Shown: positions 10,325 to 23,838 of the stretch, piece by piece
How positions within the stretch are numbered: the stretch's first letter is position 1
Layout of the letters: each line of letters starts with the position of its first letter
Assembly (NCBI RefSeq): GCF_036320965.1
Contig: NC_092257.1
Coordinates: forward strand, 20,157,413-20,221,412
Direction of reading: 5' to 3'
Length of the DNA: 64,000 bases
From: Panulirus ornatus
Lineage: Eukaryota; Arthropoda; Malacostraca; Decapoda; Palinuridae
Notes under the pieces: generated by a model
Databases searched by the model: none
Told to the model about the DNA's origin: nothing
What the model saw: the letters and a program-made list of their open reading frames with translations, nothing else
Made by a program: the position numbers and the translations under genes

Positions 10325-12812
10325 TATCATACTTTGTCGCTGTCTCCCGCATTAGCAAGGTAGCGCAAGGAAACACGAAAGAATGGCCCAACCCACCCAC
10401 ATACACATGTATATACATATACGTCCACACACGCAAATATACAAACCTATACATCTCAACATATACATATATATATACACACACAGACATATACACATAT
10501 ACACAGATACATAATTCATACTGTCTGCCCTTATTCATTCCCCTTGCCACCCCACCACACATGAAATGAAAGCCCCCTTACCCCGCATGTGTGCAAGGTA
10601 GCACTATGAAAACACAACAAAGGACACATTCGTTCACATCCAGGGCCCACAGACCTTTCCATGGTTTACCCCAGACGCTTCACATGCCCTGGTTCAATCC
10701 ACTGACAGCATGTCGACCCCGATATACCACATCGTCACAATTCACTCTATTCCTTCCACGCCTTTCACCCTCCTGCATGTTCAGGCCCCGATCACTCAAA
10801 ATCTTTTTCACTCCATCTTTTCACCTCCAATTTGGTCTCCCACTCCTCGTTCCCTCCACCTCTGACACATATATCCTCTTGGTCAATCTTTCCTCACTCA
10901 TCCTCTCCATGAGACCAAAACATTTCAAAACACTCTCTTCTGCTCTCTCAACCACACTCTTTTTATTACCACATATCTCTCTTATCCTTTCATTACTTAC
11001 TCGATCAAACAACGTCACACCACATACTGTCCTCAAACATCTCATTTCCAGCACATCCACCCTCCTCCACACAACTCTGTCTATAGCCCACGCCTCACAT
11101 CCATATAACATTGTTGGGAACACTAATCCTTCAAACATACCCATTTTTGCTTTCCAAGATAACGTTCTCGACTTCCACACATTTTTCAACGCTCCCAGAA
11201 CTTTTGCCTCCTTCCCCACCCTATAATTCACTTCCGCTTACATGGTTCCATCCGCTACCAAATCCACTCCCAGATATCTAAAACACTTCACTTCCTCCAG
11301 TTTTTCTCCATTCAAACTTGCCTCCCAATTGACTTGACCCTCAACCCTATTGTACCTAATAACCTTGCTCTTATTCACATTTACTCTCAACTTTCTTCTT
11401 TCACACACTTTACCAAACTCAGTCACCAGCTTCTGCATTCTCACATGAAACTGCCACCAGCGCTGTATCATGAGCAAACAACAACTGACTCACTTCCCAA
11501 GCTCTCTCATCCTCAACAGACTGCATACTTGCCCCTCTTTCCAAAACTCTTGCATTCACCTCCCTAACAACCCCATCCATAAACAAATTAAACAACCATG
11601 GAGACATCATACACCCCTGCCACAAACCTACATTCACTGAGAACCAATCACTTTCCTCTCTTCCTACACATACACATGCCTTACATCCTCAATAAAAACT
11701 TTTCACTGCTTCTAACAACTTGCCTCCCACACCATATATTCTTAATACCTTCCACAGAGCATCTCCATCAACTCTATCATATGCCTTCTCCAGATCCACA
11801 AATGCTACATACAAATCCGTGTGCATTTCTAAGTATTTCTCACATACATTCTTCAAAGCAAACACCTGATCCACATATCCTCTATCACTTCTGAAACCAC
11901 ATTGCTCTTCCCCAATCTGACGCTCTGTACATGCCTTTACCCTCTCAATCAACACCCCCTATACAACCTCCCAGGAATACTCAACAAACCCACACCTCTG
12001 TAATTTGAGCACTCACTCTTATCCCCTTTGCCTTTGTACAATGGCACTATGCAAGCATTCCGCCAATCCTCAGGCACCTCACCATGAGACATACATACAT
12101 TAAATAACCTCACCAACCAGTCAACAATACAGTCACCCCCTTTTTTAACAAATTCCACCGCAACACCATCCAAAGCCGCCGCCTTACCAGCCTTCATCTT
12201 CCTCAAAGCCCCCACTACCTCTTCTCTGTTTACCAAATCCTCTTCCCTAACCCTCTCACTTTGCAAACCACCTCGACCAAAACACCCTATATTTGCCACT
12301 CTATCATCAAACACATTCAACAAACCTTCAAAATACTTACTCCATCTCCTTCTCACATCACCACTACTTGTTATCACCTCCCCATTTACCCCCTTCACTG
12401 ATGTTCCCATTTGTTCCCTTGGCTTACGCACTTTATTTACCTCCTTCCAAAACATCTTTTTATCCTCCCTAAAATTTAATGATACTCTCTCACCCCCTCT
12501 CTCATTTGCCCTCTTTTTCACCTCTTGCACCTTTCTCTTGACCTCCTGCCTCTTTCTTTTGTACATCTCCCAGTCATTTGCATTACTTCCTTGCAAAAAT
12601 CATCCAGATGCCTCTCTCTTCTCTTTCACTAATAATCTTACTTCATCTCACCACCCTTTCTAATCTGCCCACCTCCCATGCTTCTCATGCCACAAGCATC
12701 TTTTGCGCAAGCCATCACTGCTTCCCTAAATATATCCCATTCCTCCCCCACTCCCCTTATGCCCTTAGTTCTTACCTTTTTCCACTCTGTCCTCCAGGTA
12801 CTATATATTTTT
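10325..12812 (-). mobile_element. Family A LINE copy, linker to 3' end
   Basis: The 3' tail begins at about 10325 and the 3' UTR runs to about 10680. The frame pieces at 11231-10821, 11477-11238, 11637-11419, 11955-11689 and 12596-11949 cover the C-terminal domain, RT and linker. Motif A is intact as [16 protein letters not shown]. Motif C is changed to FAHDTALVA, losing one catalytic Asp. The copy is truncated on its 5' side at about 12812 inside the endonuclease-RT linker. Confidence 0.88.
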
Positions 12813-12825
12813 ATATACATATTTT

Positions 12826-14804
12826 TTTATTATACCTAGTCGCCGTCTCGCACATCAGAGAGGTAGCGCAAGGAAACAGACAAAAGAATGGCCCAACCCA
12901 CCCACATACACATGTATATACATAAATGCCCACACATGCACATACACATACCTATACATTTCAACATAAACATACATATACATACACAGACATATACATA
13001 TATACACATGTACATATTCATACTTGCTGCCTTCATCCATTCCCATCGCCACCCTGCCACACATGAAATAGCACCCCCTCCCCCCACGTGCGTGCACATG
13101 GTAGCACTAGGAAAAGACAACAAAGGCCACATTCGTTCACAGTCAGTCTCTAGCAGTCATGTGTAATGCACCTAAACCACAGCTCCCTTTCCACATCCAG
13201 GCCTCACAAAACTTTCCATGGTTTACACTTTACATGCCCGGGTTCAATCCAATGACAGCATATCGACACCAGTATACCACATCGTTCCAATTCACTCTAT
13301 TCCCTGCATGCCTTTCACCCTCCTGTATGTTCAGGCCCCAATCACTTAAAATCTTTTTCACTCCTTCCTGGCACCTCCAATTTGCTCTCCCACTTCTCAT
13401 TTCCTCTACGTCTGACACATATATCCTCTTTGTCAATCTTTCCTGACTCATTCCCTCCATGTGACCAAACCATTTCAACACACCCTCTTCTGCTCTCTCA
13501 ACCACACATCTCTCTCACCCTTTCATTACTTACTCAATCAAACCACCTCACACCACATATTTTCCTCAAACATTTCATTTCCAACACATCCACCCTCCTC
13601 TGCACAACCCTATCTATAGCCCATGCCTTGCAACCATATAACATTGTTGGAACCACTATTCCTTCATACATACCCATTTTTGCTCTCCGAGATAACGTTC
13701 TTGCCTTCCACACATTCTTCAATGCTCCTAGAGCCTTCACCCCCTCCCCCACCCTGTGACTCACTTCCGCTTCCATGGTTCCATCCGCTACTAAATCCAC
13801 TCCCAGATACCTAAAATGCTTCACTTCCTCCAGTTTTTCTCCATTCAAACTTACCTCACTATTAACTTGTCCCTAAACCCTACTGAACCTAATAACCTTG
13901 CTCTTATTCACATTTACTCTCAGCTTTCTTCTTTTGCACACTTTACCAAACTCAGCCACCAACTTCTGCAGTTTCTCACCCAAATCAGCCACCAGCACTG
14001 TATCATCACTGAACAAAAACTGACTGACTTTCCAAGCCCTCTCTCCAAAACTCTTGCATTCACCTCCCTAACCACCTCATCCATAAACAAATTAAACAAC
14101 CATAAAGACATCACGCACCCCTGCCACAAATTGATATTCACTAGAAACCAATCAATTTCCTCTCTTCCTACTCATACACATGCCTTACATCCTTGGTAAA
14201 AGCTTTTCACTGCTTCTAGCAACTTACCTCCCACACCATATACTTTTAATACCTTCCACAAAGCATCTCTAACAACCCTATCATATTCCTTCTCCAGATC
14301 CATAAATGCTAATACAAATACATCTGTTTTCTAAGTATTTCCCACATAGATTCTTCAAAGTAAACACCGGCCCACACATCCTCTACCACTTCCGAAACCA
14401 CACTGCTCTTCCTCAATCTGAAGCTCTGTGCATGCCTTTACCCTCTCAGTCAATACCCTCCCATATAATTTCCCAGGAATACTCAACAAACTTATACCTC
14501 TGTAATTTGAACACTCACATTAATCCCCTTTGCCTTTGTACAATGGCACTATATATGCATTACCCCAATCCTAAGGCACTTTACCATGAACCATACATAC
14601 ACTGAATATCCTTACCAACCAGTCAATAACAAAGTCACCCCCTTTTTTTTTAATAAATTCCATGCATTACCATCCAAATCCACCACCTTGCCGGCTTTCA
14701 TCTTCCACAATGCTTTCACTACCTCTTCTCTGTATACCAAACCAATCTCCCTGACCCACTTACTTCGCACACCATCTCAACCAAAACACCCTATATCTGC
14801 CACA
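12826..14804 (-). mobile_element. Family A LINE copy, RT to 3' end, heavily broken
   Basis: The 3' UTR is at 12835-13220. The C-terminal domain and RT follow up to the region just upstream of motif 0 at 14804. Clear blocks are WFGHMEGMSQERLTKRIYVS (about 13450) and FRYLGVDLVADGTM (about 13800). Many indels interrupt the RT between 13920 and 14800. Confidence 0.85.
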
Positions 14805-15053
14805 CATATACATACACATACACAGACATACACATATATACACATGTACATATTCTTACTTGCTTGCCTTCATCCATTCCTGTCGCTACCCAGCCACAGA
14901 GGAAATAGTATTGTTAACCCCTGCTTCAGTGAGGTAGCGCCAGGAAAACAGACAAAAAAGGCCACATTTGTTCACACTCAGTCTGTAGCTGCCATGTGTA
15001 ATACACCAACACCACAGTTCCCTATCCACATCCAGGCCCTACAGACCTTTGGA
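14805..15053 (-). mobile_element. Family A LINE 3' UTR fragment
   Basis: A CA-rich run is followed by the family 3' UTR blocks (ccttcatccattcctgtcgc, the gaggtagcgccaggaa block, cagtctgtagctgccatg). It ends at about 15053, where an opposite-strand fragment begins. Confidence 0.8.
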
Positions 15054-15084
15054 CTAAGCACATAGTGCCAGAAAACAGTGGGGG

Positions 15085-15245
15085 GAACAAGGAGAACTGG
15101 GAGACCAAACTGGAGATGGAAGGATGGGGTGAAAAACATTTTGAGCGATTGGGGCCTGAAAATATAGGAGGGCGAGATTTGGAACGATGTGGTGTGCTGA
15201 GTTCAACTTGCAGTCACTGACTGAACTAGGGTATGTCAATCGTCC
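15085..15245 (+). mobile_element. Family A LINE C-terminal fragment
   Basis: A diverged plus-strand piece corresponds to the GRPNWRWKDGVKKILSD block and the start of the 3' UTR. Confidence 0.7.
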
Positions 15246-15375
15246 AAGAGAAGTTTTTTATTTCTATCGGGTGTTGGTGATTATAACTGAAAGGCCAAGT
15301 ATGCTGAAGTGGGATCGTTTTCAGAGGATTTTTGTTTCACTATGTAGGTGCTGAATGTTTGCTTACATATATTCT

Positions 15376-15597
15376 TTTTTATACATATTCACCTTTTCCT
15401 GCATTAGCGAGGTAGCGTTAAGATCAGAGGACTGAGCCTTCGAGGGAATATCCTCACTTGACCCCCTTCTCTGTTCCTTCTTCTGGAAAATTAAAAATGG
15501 GAGGGGAGGATCTCCATCCCCCACTCCCTTCCCTTTTAGTCACCTTCTATGACACTCGGGGAATATATAGGAAGTATTCTTTCTTCCCTGTCCCCAT
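15376..15597 (-). mobile_element. SINE-like element, second copy
   Basis: It has the same structure as the copy at 8539-8778. On the minus strand, a ggggacagggaagaaagaat head leads into the agaaggtgactaaaa and aggggag blocks, then the gctacctcgctaatgcagga tail and a short A-run. No clear target duplication was found. Confidence 0.8.
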
Positions 15598-15691
15598 ACA
15601 CATGTATATATATTCAAATATTTTTCTATTGGAAAGAGATGCTCCATCCTACTGTAAGCCAAGTGCCAGCACACAACCTAAACCACAATTT

Positions 15692-15824
15692 AACAAATGT
15701 ACACGATGAACACAACCTGCATTGTCCTGGGTTGTGTATACTGCTTAGGTCTATCAGGTAACAAATGTACACGAACATAACCTGCATTGTCCTGGGTTGT
15801 GTATACTGCTTGGGTCTACCAGGT
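15692..15824. repeat. Two-copy tandem repeat, about 66 bp unit
   Basis: Two nearly identical units, each starting aacaaatgtacacga and containing cattgtcctgggttgtgtat, lie at 15692-15759 and 15760-15824. Confidence 0.9.
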
Positions 15825-15896
15825 TAATTAATTCACATTCTAGGGCTCAGAGGCTTTGACATGCAATATTAGAGCTGCTGATCAATAGTACTTTAG

Positions 15897-16000
15897 GGTA
15901 CATCCGCATACAGCATGCTGGTCCAACTAAGTCATTACACAATGTACATCTGCATACAGTATGCTGGTCCAATTAAGTCGTTACATGATGCTCAAAATAC
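15897..16000. repeat. Two-copy tandem repeat, about 52 bp unit
   Basis: Two units share gtacatcygcatacagyatg, followed by the ctggtccaaytaagtc block. Confidence 0.85.
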
Positions 16001-16228
16001 TAGTTTTCTTTTTTTTTTGCCAGCTTTCATTTTTCATTTACCTTGTTTTTTAATTCACCCCATATTTCCTTTTCTTCAATGCCCAGCCCATCACTTATAG
16101 AACTTAATTAAAAAATTAAAGGTTGACGGGATAAGATAACTAATCAGCTAACACTGCAGTTTTCGGATAGATGCTTATAAGTTAATCTATTTCATTACAA
16201 GTGTATCATAAAAGGTGTACTTTCCTAT

Positions 16229-16248
16229 TCTAACCTAACCTAACCCAA
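16229..16248. repeat. Short telomere-like (CCTAA) run
   Basis: About four units of ctaac, the complement of the arthropod telomere repeat TTAGG. The run is too short to mean a telomere. Confidence 0.5.
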
Positions 16249-17577
16249 CTATGCTATCCTTATCTAACCTAGTTGATGAAGCCAAGTTAGTTTGGCTTAC
16301 TTTCAGCACCAGTAAAATAAAAAATAGAAAATTGCACCTTTAAATGCACCTGAATCATTGAAATTAAATATGTACAGAAAGCTATTATGTCTGAAAATTA
16401 GTTTGATAGGGTCCAGGTAGATAAACACCCTCAAGGTTGGTATTAGGTGTGATATAGCTAGGTTGGTTATCTCTGAGTCTTCCCTTTCTTTTATCTTTGA
16501 GTCTTTTCTTTTTTTTTATCTTTGAGTCTTTCCTTCTTCTTTTCCATTCATTACACTTGACATGTATTGTGCATGTATTGCACAAGGCTTTTCCCACATC
16601 CCTCTGGAAATTAAAACTAAATCGCGTCTCCACATGATTTATAAATTAGAATATCGCAAAGCACGAAAATCTAAATATCCATTATAGAGAGAAGACCTAC
16701 AGCGATACATATCTTTCACCGAATTCAGAAACAACTCAGGTGTCCTATAAACTCACAGATACTTTGATAAATCCCAGATTTCTTCTTGAGTGCCTCCTGT
16801 GTCGTCATGCACTGCACATTCACTCCATCTCCTGCCTGACTATCGTATCATCACCAGCGATAACCCACCAACCAGGACGTGTCCATCGACCTTGACAGCT
16901 TTTAGGGTATCTGTATAATTCGTGAGACTCAGAAATCATGATGTGAATGAATAAATGCTCCTGAATCATTAAGCATCTTGACTGGTAATCAGTGGTCTTG
17001 TTGTATACATCATTGACGATGCTATAAAGTTGTCCTTTTTTTTTTCCCCTCCCCGACATCTCTGATAGATAATAGGGCCATCCAGTCAGCATTACTAGAT
17101 TCTATGAGGTCATTTACTTAAAGGGAATCTAAATGATAATTTCAATCTCATATCTATTTTTTTCTTTCTTTACAAAATACGTAATTGTAATTTGTTTTAC
17201 GTTTGGAACTCCTGAATTTCCAATGGTAAATAAAGATCAGCTGTTTTGGTCCCAAGGCTCGTAAGTACAAGCTGCCGGGTACATCAACAGCATTCAAATC
17301 AAAAAACAAAAATACGTGAAAAAACACAAAGACAGCAGTAAATGAGGCTACAAGAGCATAGAATTTCTGGATGAACTACATATACAAACTAGTACAAGGT
17401 CAAAAGATATGAAGATTGATATGGCATTGGAAGCAGAGTGAGGCAGACTATTGCTTCGCGAAGGCATGTACGTTATGGTATACACTGTAATGTAAAAGTC
17501 AATCATTTGATATGAATACCATTCTTACATACGTATCAGAGAATTAATGTTCTTACCAGGAGTATCTATTTTAATAT

Positions 17578-17735
17578 TTGATCGCCGTTTCTCGCGTTAG
17601 CGAGGTAGCGCATGGAAAAGACGAAGAAGGTTGCATCCACTCTTATTTATTCACTAGTTGTCTTGTGTACTTCACCTAAACCACAGCTCCCTATCTGTAA
17701 CCAGGCCCCACAGACATTATTATGGTTGTGTGAAT
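17578..17735 (-). mobile_element. Family A 3' UTR remnant with internal deletion
   Basis: On the plus strand, gatcgccgtttctcgcgtta and gcgaggtagcgca are followed directly by the distal UTR block ccacagctccctat. The CA-rich middle is missing. Confidence 0.7.
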
Positions 17736-18215
17736 AGAAGTTAGTATATGATTTAAAGATTTCTCCTGATAAGGTAGTTCTCTTGTTTACTAATGATTTT
17801 GAAGGGTTCATATTCACTCGAATCTATGGAATATGAAGTAGCAGGGATGTAGAACTCAAGGGAGGTGATGTGTTGACCTCTGACGATTCATAATGTCAGT
17901 TTGAAACTCACACAACTTTACTTTTCCGTATTCCTCTGTACTTACCGCTTATCGTAATTGGTCTAGACATGTTCCTGGAATATGAACTCATTGCATGCAC
18001 ATTTTATATATTTGTTTTGCTCCTATCTGGTGTTTTTCATTCTCTTTGATATTTTTTGATGCAAAAGATGATTATATTACAAAGAATGTTGACTCTGCTT
18101 TTCTATGAGTGCTTTTTGTTTGCAGTTAGTTGATTAACAATCAGTATAGAATTTATGTACTGGACTTCAAATTCATGTTTTCAGTGTTAAGTCTGTGTGT
18201 TGAAGATTTTCAAAT
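17736..18215. other. Unassigned intergenic sequence
   Basis: AT-rich sequence with no coding or repeat match that I can identify. Confidence 0.4.
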
Positions 18216-18227
18216 ATTCAAAAAGAA

Positions 18228-20372
18228 TATTTATTTATTTATTTTGCTTTGTCGCTGTCTCCCGCATTAGCGAGGTAGCGCAAGGAAACAGACGAAAGAA
18301 TGGCCCAACCCACCCACATACACATGTATATACATACACATCCACACACGCAAATATACATACCTATACATCTCAACATATACATATATATATACACACA
18401 CAGACATATACATATATACACGTCCATAATTCATACTGTCTCTCTTTATTCATTCCCATTGCTGCCGCACCACACATGAAATAACAACCCCCTCCCTCCT
18501 CATGTGTGCGAGGTAGTGCTAGGAAAAGACAACAAAGGCCCCATTCGTTCACACTTAGTCTCTAGCTGTCATGTAATAATACACCGAAACCACAGCTCCC
18601 TTTCCACATCCAGGCCCCACAGAACTTTCCATGGTTTACCCCAGACACTTCACATGCCCTGGTTCAATCCATTGACAGCACGTCGACCCCGGTATACCAC
18701 ATCGTTCCAATCCACTCTATTCCTTGCATGCCTTTCACCCTCCTGCATGTTCAGGCCCCGATCACTCAAAATCTTTTTCACTCCATCTTTCCACCTCCAG
18801 TTTGGTCTCCTACTTCTCGTTCCCTCCACCTCTGACACATATATCCTCTTGGTCAATCTTTCCTCACTCATTCTCTCCACGTGACCAAACAATTTCAAAA
18901 CACCCTCTTCTGCTCTCTCAACCACTCTTTTTATTACCACACATTACCCTATTACTTACTCGATCAAACCACCTCACACCACATATTGTCCTCAAACATC
19001 TCATTTCCAGCACATCCACCCTCCTGCGCACAACTCTATCCATAGCCCACGCCTCGCAACCATACAACATTGTTGGAACCACTATTCCTTCAAACATATC
19101 CATTTTTGCTTTCCGAGATAATGTTCTCGACTTCCACACATTCTTCAAGGCTCCCAGAATTTTCGCCCCCTCCCCCACCCTATGATTCACTTCCGCTTTC
19201 ATGGTTCCATCCGCTGCCAAATCCACTCCCAGATATCTAAAACACTTCACTTCCTCCAGTTTTTCTCCATTCAAACTTACCTCCCAATTGACTTGACCCT
19301 CAACCCTAATAACCTTGCTCTTATTCACATTTACTCTCAACTTTCTTCTTTCACACACTTTACCAAACTCAGTCACCAGCTTCTGCAGTTTCTCACATGA
19401 ATCAGCCACTAGCACTACATCATCAGCGAACAACAACTGACTCACTTCCCAAGCTCTCTCATCCACAACAGACTGCATACTTGCCCCTCTTTCCAAAACT
19501 CTTGCATTCACCTCCCTAACAACCCCATCCATAAACAAATTAAACAACCATGGAGACATCACACACCCCTGCCGCAAACCTACATTCACTGAGAACCAAT
19601 CACTTTCTTCTCTTCCTACACGTACAGATGCCGTACATCCTCGATAGAAATTTATCACTGCTTCTGACAACTTGCCTCCCACACAATATATTCTTAATAC
19701 CTTCCACAGAGCATCTCTATCAACTCTATCATATCCCTTCTACAGATCCATAAATGCTACATACAAATCCATTTGCTTTTCTAAGTATTTCTCACATACA
19801 TTCCTCAAAGCAAACACCTGATCCACACATCCTCTACCACTTCTGAAACCACACTTCTCTTCCCCAATCTGATGCTCTGTACATGCCTCCACCCTCTCAA
19901 TCAATAACCTCCCATATAATTTACCAGGAATACTCAACAAACTTATACCTCTGTAATTTGAGCACTCACCTTTGTCCCCTTTGCCTCTGTACAATGGCAC
20001 TATGCAAGCATTCTGCCAGTCCTCAGGCACCTCACCATGAATCATACATACATTAAATAACCTTACCAACCAGTCAACAACACAGTCACCCCCTTTTTTT
20101 TATAAATTCCACTGCAATACCATCCAAACCCGCTGTCTTGCTGGCTTTCATCTTCCGCAAAGCTTTTACTACCTCTTCTCTGTTTACCACATCATTTTCC
20201 CTAACCGTGTCACTTTGCAGACCACCTCGACCAAAACACCTTATATCTGCCACTCTAACATCAAACACATTCAACAAAACTTCAAAATACTCACTCCACC
20301 TCCTTCTCACATCACCACTACTTGTTATCACCTCCCCATTAGCCCCCTTCACTGAAGTTCCCATTTGTTCCC
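18228..20372 (-). mobile_element. Family A LINE, 3' arm of an inverted (twin-primed) insertion
   Basis: The 3' UTR lies at 18240-18650. The minus strand then reads the C-terminal domain (18940-18650), RT motifs B to E (19682-18918, with the QLLFADDVVLVAD catalytic block) and motif 0 to A (20406-19740), ending at 20372. It meets the start of an oppositely oriented 5' segment at 20371. The outer edges of the pair carry the 12-bp duplication attcaaaaagaa (18216-18227 and 21880-21891), so both arms came from one insertion. Frameshifts break the RT. Confidence 0.92.
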
Positions 20373-21879
20373 TGGGGATAGGGGAGAAAGAATATTTCCC
20401 ATGCATTCCTCACATGTCGTAGAAGGCGACTAAAGTGGACGGGAGCAGGAGGCTAGAAACCCTCCCCTCCTTGTATTTTAACTTTCTAAAAGGGGAAACA
20501 GAAGAAGGAGTCACGCGGGGAGTGCTCATCCTCCTCGAAGGCTCAGATTGGGGTGTCTAAATGTGTGTGGATGTAACCAAGATGAGAAAAAAGGAGAGAT
20601 AGGTAGTTTGTTTGAGGAATGGAACCTGGATGTTTTGGCTCTGAGTGAAATGAAGGTCAAGGGTAAAGGGGAGGAGTGGTTTGGGAATGTCTTGGGAGTA
20701 GAGTCAGGGGTTAGTGAGAGGAGAAGAGCAAGGGAAGGAGTAGCACTACTCCTGAAACAGGAGTGGTGGGAGTATGTGATAGAGTGTAAGAAAGTAAACT
20801 CTAGATTGATATGAGTAAAACTGAAAGTGGTTGGAGAAAGATGGGTGATTATTGGTGCATATGCACCTGGGCATGAGAAGAAAGATCATGAGAGGCAAGT
20901 GTTTTGGGAGCAGCTGAATGAGTGTGCTAGTGGTTTTGATGCACGAGACCGGGTTATAGTGATGGATGATTTGAATGCAAAGGTGAGTAATGTGGCAGTT
21001 GAGGGAATAATTGGTATACGTGGGGTGTTGTAAATGGAAATGGTGAAGAGCTTGTAGATTTATGTGCTGAAAAAGGACTAGTGATTGGGAATACCTGGTT
21101 TAAAAAGAGAGATATACATAAGTATACGTATGTAAGTAGGAGAGATGGCCAGAGAGCGTTATTGGATTATGAGTAAATTGATAGGCGCGCAAAAGAGAGA
21201 CTTTTGGATGTTAATGTGCTGAGAGGTGCAACTGGAGGGATGTCTGATCATTATCTTTTGGAAGCGAAGGTGAAGATTTGTAGAGGTTTTCAGAAAAGAA
21301 GAGAGAATGTTGGGGTGAAGAGAGTGGTGAGAGTAAGTGAGCTTGGGAAGGAGACTTGTGTGAGGATGTACCAGGAGAGACTGAGTACAGAATAGAAAAA
21401 GGTGAGAACAAAGGAGATAAGGGGAGTGGGGGAGGAATGGGATGCATTTAGGGAAGCTGTGATGGCTTGCGCAAAAGATGCTTGTGACATGAGAAGAGTG
21501 GGAGGTGGGCAGATTAGAAAGGGTAGTGAGTGGTGGGATGAAGAAGTAAGATTGATAGTGAAAGAGAAGAGAGAGGCATTTGGACGATTTTTGCAGGGAA
21601 ATAATGCAAATGAGTGGGAGATGTATAAAAGAAAGAGGCAGGAGGTCAAGAGAAAGGTGCAAGAGGTGAAAAAGAGGGCAAATGAGAGTTGGGGTGAGAG
21701 AGTATCATTAAATTGTAGGGAGAATAAAAAGATGTTTTGGAAGGAGGTAAATAAAGTGTGTAAGACAAGGGAACAAATGGGAACTTCAGTGAAGGGGGCT
21801 AATGGGGAGGTGATAACAAGTAGTGGTGATGTGAGAAGGAGGTAGAGTGAGTATTTTGAAGTTTTGTTGAATGTGTTTG
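20371..21879 (+). mobile_element. Family A LINE, inverted 5' arm of the same insertion
   Basis: It begins with the family 5' head at 20371 and carries the endonuclease: LNVCGCNQDEKK (about 20555), SEMKVKG in place of the usual SETKLKG (losing the Thr of the catalytic ET pair), DDLNAKVSN (about 20965) and MSDHYLLEAKV (about 21240). The basic linker follows up to 21879. Stops at about 20810, 21030 and 21175 inactivate it. Confidence 0.92.
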
Positions 21880-21891
21880 ATTCAAAAAGAA

Positions 21892-22304
21892 ATTATCTGT
21901 AATTTTATTGAGGACATTATTTTCTCAGTTTTGACATTTAGTGATAATATGACTCCAGGACCCCATTTATAGGACTACTACAACTTCAGTGCTGTTATAA
22001 TCAGTAACAGAAGAGATAAACTCTTTTAGAGTGAGAAGGCCAAAGGTGACTTTTCACTCATAGTGTGACCACTAGCAGTAATCTGGTAACACTTACTTTT
22101 CTAATTGAAATGGGTGTACTTGTGAAAAATTACTTGTATTTGCTACATGTCCTTGAAGTTATGCTGCTTCACTGCCATCCACTTAAGGTACACCATCAGG
22201 TGTACTTGGCAAGATGCATGATATTTGTGGTATTTAGGGAAGTCTACTCATCACAGATGTAATAACTAAGGGTTTTCTTCACAAATATTAATCTTTTGTG
22301 CATT
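21892..22304. other. Unassigned intergenic sequence
   Basis: No coding or repeat match was recognised between two LINE insertions. Confidence 0.4.
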
Positions 22305-23838
22305 TATCATTATTTATTATACGTAATTGCTGTTTCCCACATCAGCTAGGTAGCGTCAGGAAACAGACAAAGAATGGCTCATCCACTCATATACACATGC
22401 ATATACATAAACGCCCATATACGCACATATATATGCATATCAACATATACATACAGATACACAGACATCACATACATACACATGTACATATTCATACTTG
22501 CTTGCCTTCATCCATTCCTGTCGCTACCCTGCCCCACAGGAAAACAGCATCGCTATCTCCTGCTTGTTCATTTATTATCATTCATTATACATAATCACTG
22601 TTTCCTTCATCAGCTAGGTAGCATCAGGAAACAGATGAAGAATGGCCCATCCACTCATATACACATGCATGTACATAAATGCCCATATATGCACATATAT
22701 GTATACATATCAACATATACATACACATACGCAGACATCACATACATACACATGTACATATTCATACTTGCTTGCCTTCATCCATTCCTGTCACTACCCT
22801 GCCCCACAGGAAAAACAGCATCACGATCCTCTGCTTGAGCGAGGTAGCACCAGGAATATAGACAAAAAGGCCAAATTCATTCACAATCAGTCTCTATCTG
22901 TCATGTGTAATGCACCAAAACCATAGCTCCTTATCCATATCCAGGCCCCATAGACCTTTCCATGGTTTACCCCAGATGCTTCACATGCCCTGGTTCACTC
23001 CATTGACAGCACATCAACCACATCGTTCCAATTCACTCTCTTCCTTGCAAGCCTCTCACCCTACTGTATGTTCAGGCCTCTATCACTCAAAATCTTTTTC
23101 ACTCCTTCCTTCCACCTCCAGTTTGGCCTCCCACTTCTCCTTGTTCCCTCCACCTCAGACACATACATCCTCTTTGTCACTCTTTCCTCACTCCTCCTTT
23201 GTACAACCCAATATATAGCCCACTCACAACCATATAACATTGTTGGAACTACTATCCTTTTAAACATACCCATTTTTGCTTTCTGAGATAACATTCTCTC
23301 CTTCCATACATTCTTCATCGCTCTCAGAACCTTCGCCCCCTCCCCCACTCTGTGACTCACTTCCACTTCCATGGTTCCATCCGCAGCTAAGTCCACTCCG
23401 AGATATCTAAAATGCTTCACTTCTCCAATTTTTCTCCATTCAATTAACTTGTCCCTCAACCCCATTGAACCTAATAACCTTGCTCTTATTCACATTTACT
23501 CTCAACTTTCTTCCACGCACTTTTCCAAACTGTCACCAGCCTCTGCACTTTCTCACACGAATTGGTCAATAGAGCTCTATCATTGCCAAACAACAACTGA
23601 CTCACTTCCCAGACCCTCTCATCCATAACAGACTGCATACTCACCCCTTCTCCATGCTCTTGCATTTACCTCCCTAACCACCCCATCCATAAACAAATTA
23701 AACAACCATGGGGACATCACTTGTCCCTGCCGCAGACCGACATTCATTGGGAAACAATCACTCTCCTTTCTTCCTGCTTGTACACATGCCTTACATCCTT
23801 GGTAAAAACATTTCACCATATACTCTTAAGACCTTCTA
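22305..23838 (-). mobile_element. Family A LINE copy with duplicated 3' UTR
   Basis: The distal 3' UTR occurs twice in tandem (about 22305-22567 and 22568-22850), each unit starting at a tattatacrtaatyrctgtt tail. The C-terminal and RT parts follow (23465-23061, 23819-23619) with large internal deletions. It is 5'-truncated at about 23838 after a deletion next to motif A. Confidence 0.85.

Larger units (their letters stand above)
15598..17577. other. Unassigned intergenic sequence with small tandem repeats
   Basis: No gene was recognised in about 2 kb. It holds two short duplications (15692-15824, 15897-16000), a few telomere-like CCTAA units (16229-16248), and a three-unit tatctttgagtcttt repeat at about 16470-16555. 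Confidence 0.5.

Noticed and set aside
16229..16248. Telomere or telomere-derived site
   Set aside because: Only about four CCTAA-like units, which is within chance and common as interstitial sequence.
16820..17092. Minus-strand frame containing EMSGRGKKKG, like a histone H2A start
   Set aside because: Only six or seven residues match, and nothing after them resembles a histone fold.
22400..22500. CRISPR-like array in the regularly spaced acatatacat runs
   Set aside because: The runs are CA/TA-rich LINE 3' UTR without uniform repeats and unique spacers, and the genome is eukaryotic.
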